Source of the DNA: an uncultured Oceanospirillaceae bacterium
Lineage (GTDB): Bacteria > Pseudomonadota > Gammaproteobacteria > Pseudomonadales > Oceanobacteraceae
Reading direction: 5' to 3'
Assembly: GCA_937974825.1 (NCBI GenBank)
Contig: CALJVD010000179.1
Location: forward strand, 1 to 24,795
Length of the DNA: 24,795 bases
The translations under genes were made by a program, and so were the position numbers. This document shows, one piece after another, positions 24,465 to 24,795 of the stretch; within the stretch, counting starts at the first letter, position 1, and the number at the start of each line of letters is the position of its first letter. The notes under the pieces are model-generated. The model did not search any database, was not told the origin of the DNA, and worked only from the letters and a program-made list of their open reading frames with translations.

Positions 24465-24795
24465 TTATTGATAACTTAATTTATACTCTTGGGTTTCAGC
24501 ATCCTTGCTGACAACCACATTAAAGATCGAAGCGCTTGGTGTAGACCCAGTGGCTGCACCAAAAGTGTGATAACGAGTACTTAATACCCCTTCATCCCAA
24601 GATGCTAGCTGCACAGTGGCTGTACGACCTTGCGCCCGTTCGTAGTTGGCCAACTTGATTGCATACTCACCTTCACGCAATTCGTTTTTATTACAGGATG
24701 CGTAATAGTGCTCAGGTCCATACGCGGAAGTATTATCGACGTCTAAAAAGCCCGAATCCCCTTTTTTGTCAGCATAATATACCTGTTTGCCGGAT
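24465..24795 (-). CDS. 3' part of an unrecognised protein gene, cut by the window edge
   Basis: The minus-strand frame is open from the window edge to the stop at 24465, giving the last 110 residues of a longer protein. The TTG at 24680 is an internal codon: the frame continues upstream through HYYASCNKNE and earlier residues. The visible part is beta-rich and polar, with KGDSGFLDVDNTSAYGPEHY, then LREGEYAIKLANYERAQGR, and ends EYKLSYQ. The GPEHYY...LREGEYAIKLANY pattern recalls C-terminal beta-sandwich domains of secreted proteins such as DUF2135/YfaP, where a periodic strand ends in a Tyr-rich segment. That resemblance is weak. Without the N-terminus neither export nor function can be judged. 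Confidence 0.6.
   Translation of the reverse strand, partial: SGKQVYYADKKGDSGFLDVDNTSAYGPEHYYASCNKNELREGEYAIKLANYERAQGRTATVQLASWDEGVLSTRYHTFGAATGSTPSASIFNVVVSKDAETQEYKLSYQ

Overview
The window looks like ordinary chromosomal core DNA of a marine gammaproteobacterium. Base composition is moderate to AT-leaning. Many proteins resemble Pseudomonas or Oceanospirillales homologues: SohB, AcuI, a CysI/DUF934 pair, B12-dependent MetH, NfuA, ETF with ETF-ubiquinone oxidoreductase, and a gspE-to-gspM order matching Pseudomonas xcpR-Z. A Bermanella/Oleispira/Thalassolituus-type host is a reasonable guess, but it is inference from protein resemblance. I see no transposase, integrase, phage gene, CRISPR array, tRNA or rRNA.

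Layout. (1) 28-342: a small SCP2-domain protein on the minus strand, divergent from a sohB-acuI pair (585-2685). The intergenic region holds a dyad-symmetric promoter region and, just before sohB, an intrinsic terminator with a competing antiterminator pairing. (2) 2778-4926, minus: sulfite reductase hemoprotein followed by a translationally coupled DUF934 gene. (3) 5099-9538, minus: metH followed after 6 nt by a cytosolic glycerophosphodiester phosphodiesterase. (4) 9676-10263: nfuA, divergent from metH and closed by a strong terminator. (5) 10319-10723: about 400 nt with no convincing gene but unusually many hairpins, abutting the stop codon of ETF-QO. (6) 10724-14415: ETF-QO (minus) divergent from etfB-etfA (plus), with facing promoters. 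Together these three proteins carry electrons from acyl-CoA and other dehydrogenases to ubiquinone. (7) 14575-22127: a nine-gene type II secretion operon, gspEFGHIJKLM, with mostly overlapping or few-nt junctions and its own promoter. gspC, gspD and gspN are not in the window. (8) 22162-24430: glutathione reductase and a short-chain dehydrogenase resembling Comamonas 3-alpha-hydroxysteroid dehydrogenase. (9) 24465 to the window edge: the 3' part of an unrecognised minus-strand gene.

I found no convincing new multi-gene system. The non-coding items most worth a second look are the sohB leader (terminator/antiterminator at 504-562) and the hairpin-rich region 10319-10723. Among proteins, the oddest detail is GspH, which has Ala instead of Gly at the prepilin peptidase -1 position. 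Several start codons were chosen from ribosome binding sites or promoter positions: metH GTG at 9538, etfB at 12724, DUF934 at 3281, gspI at 18319, the phosphodiesterase at 5830 and glutathione reductase at 22162. All pairings, promoters and terminators were read by eye; no folding or database search was run.
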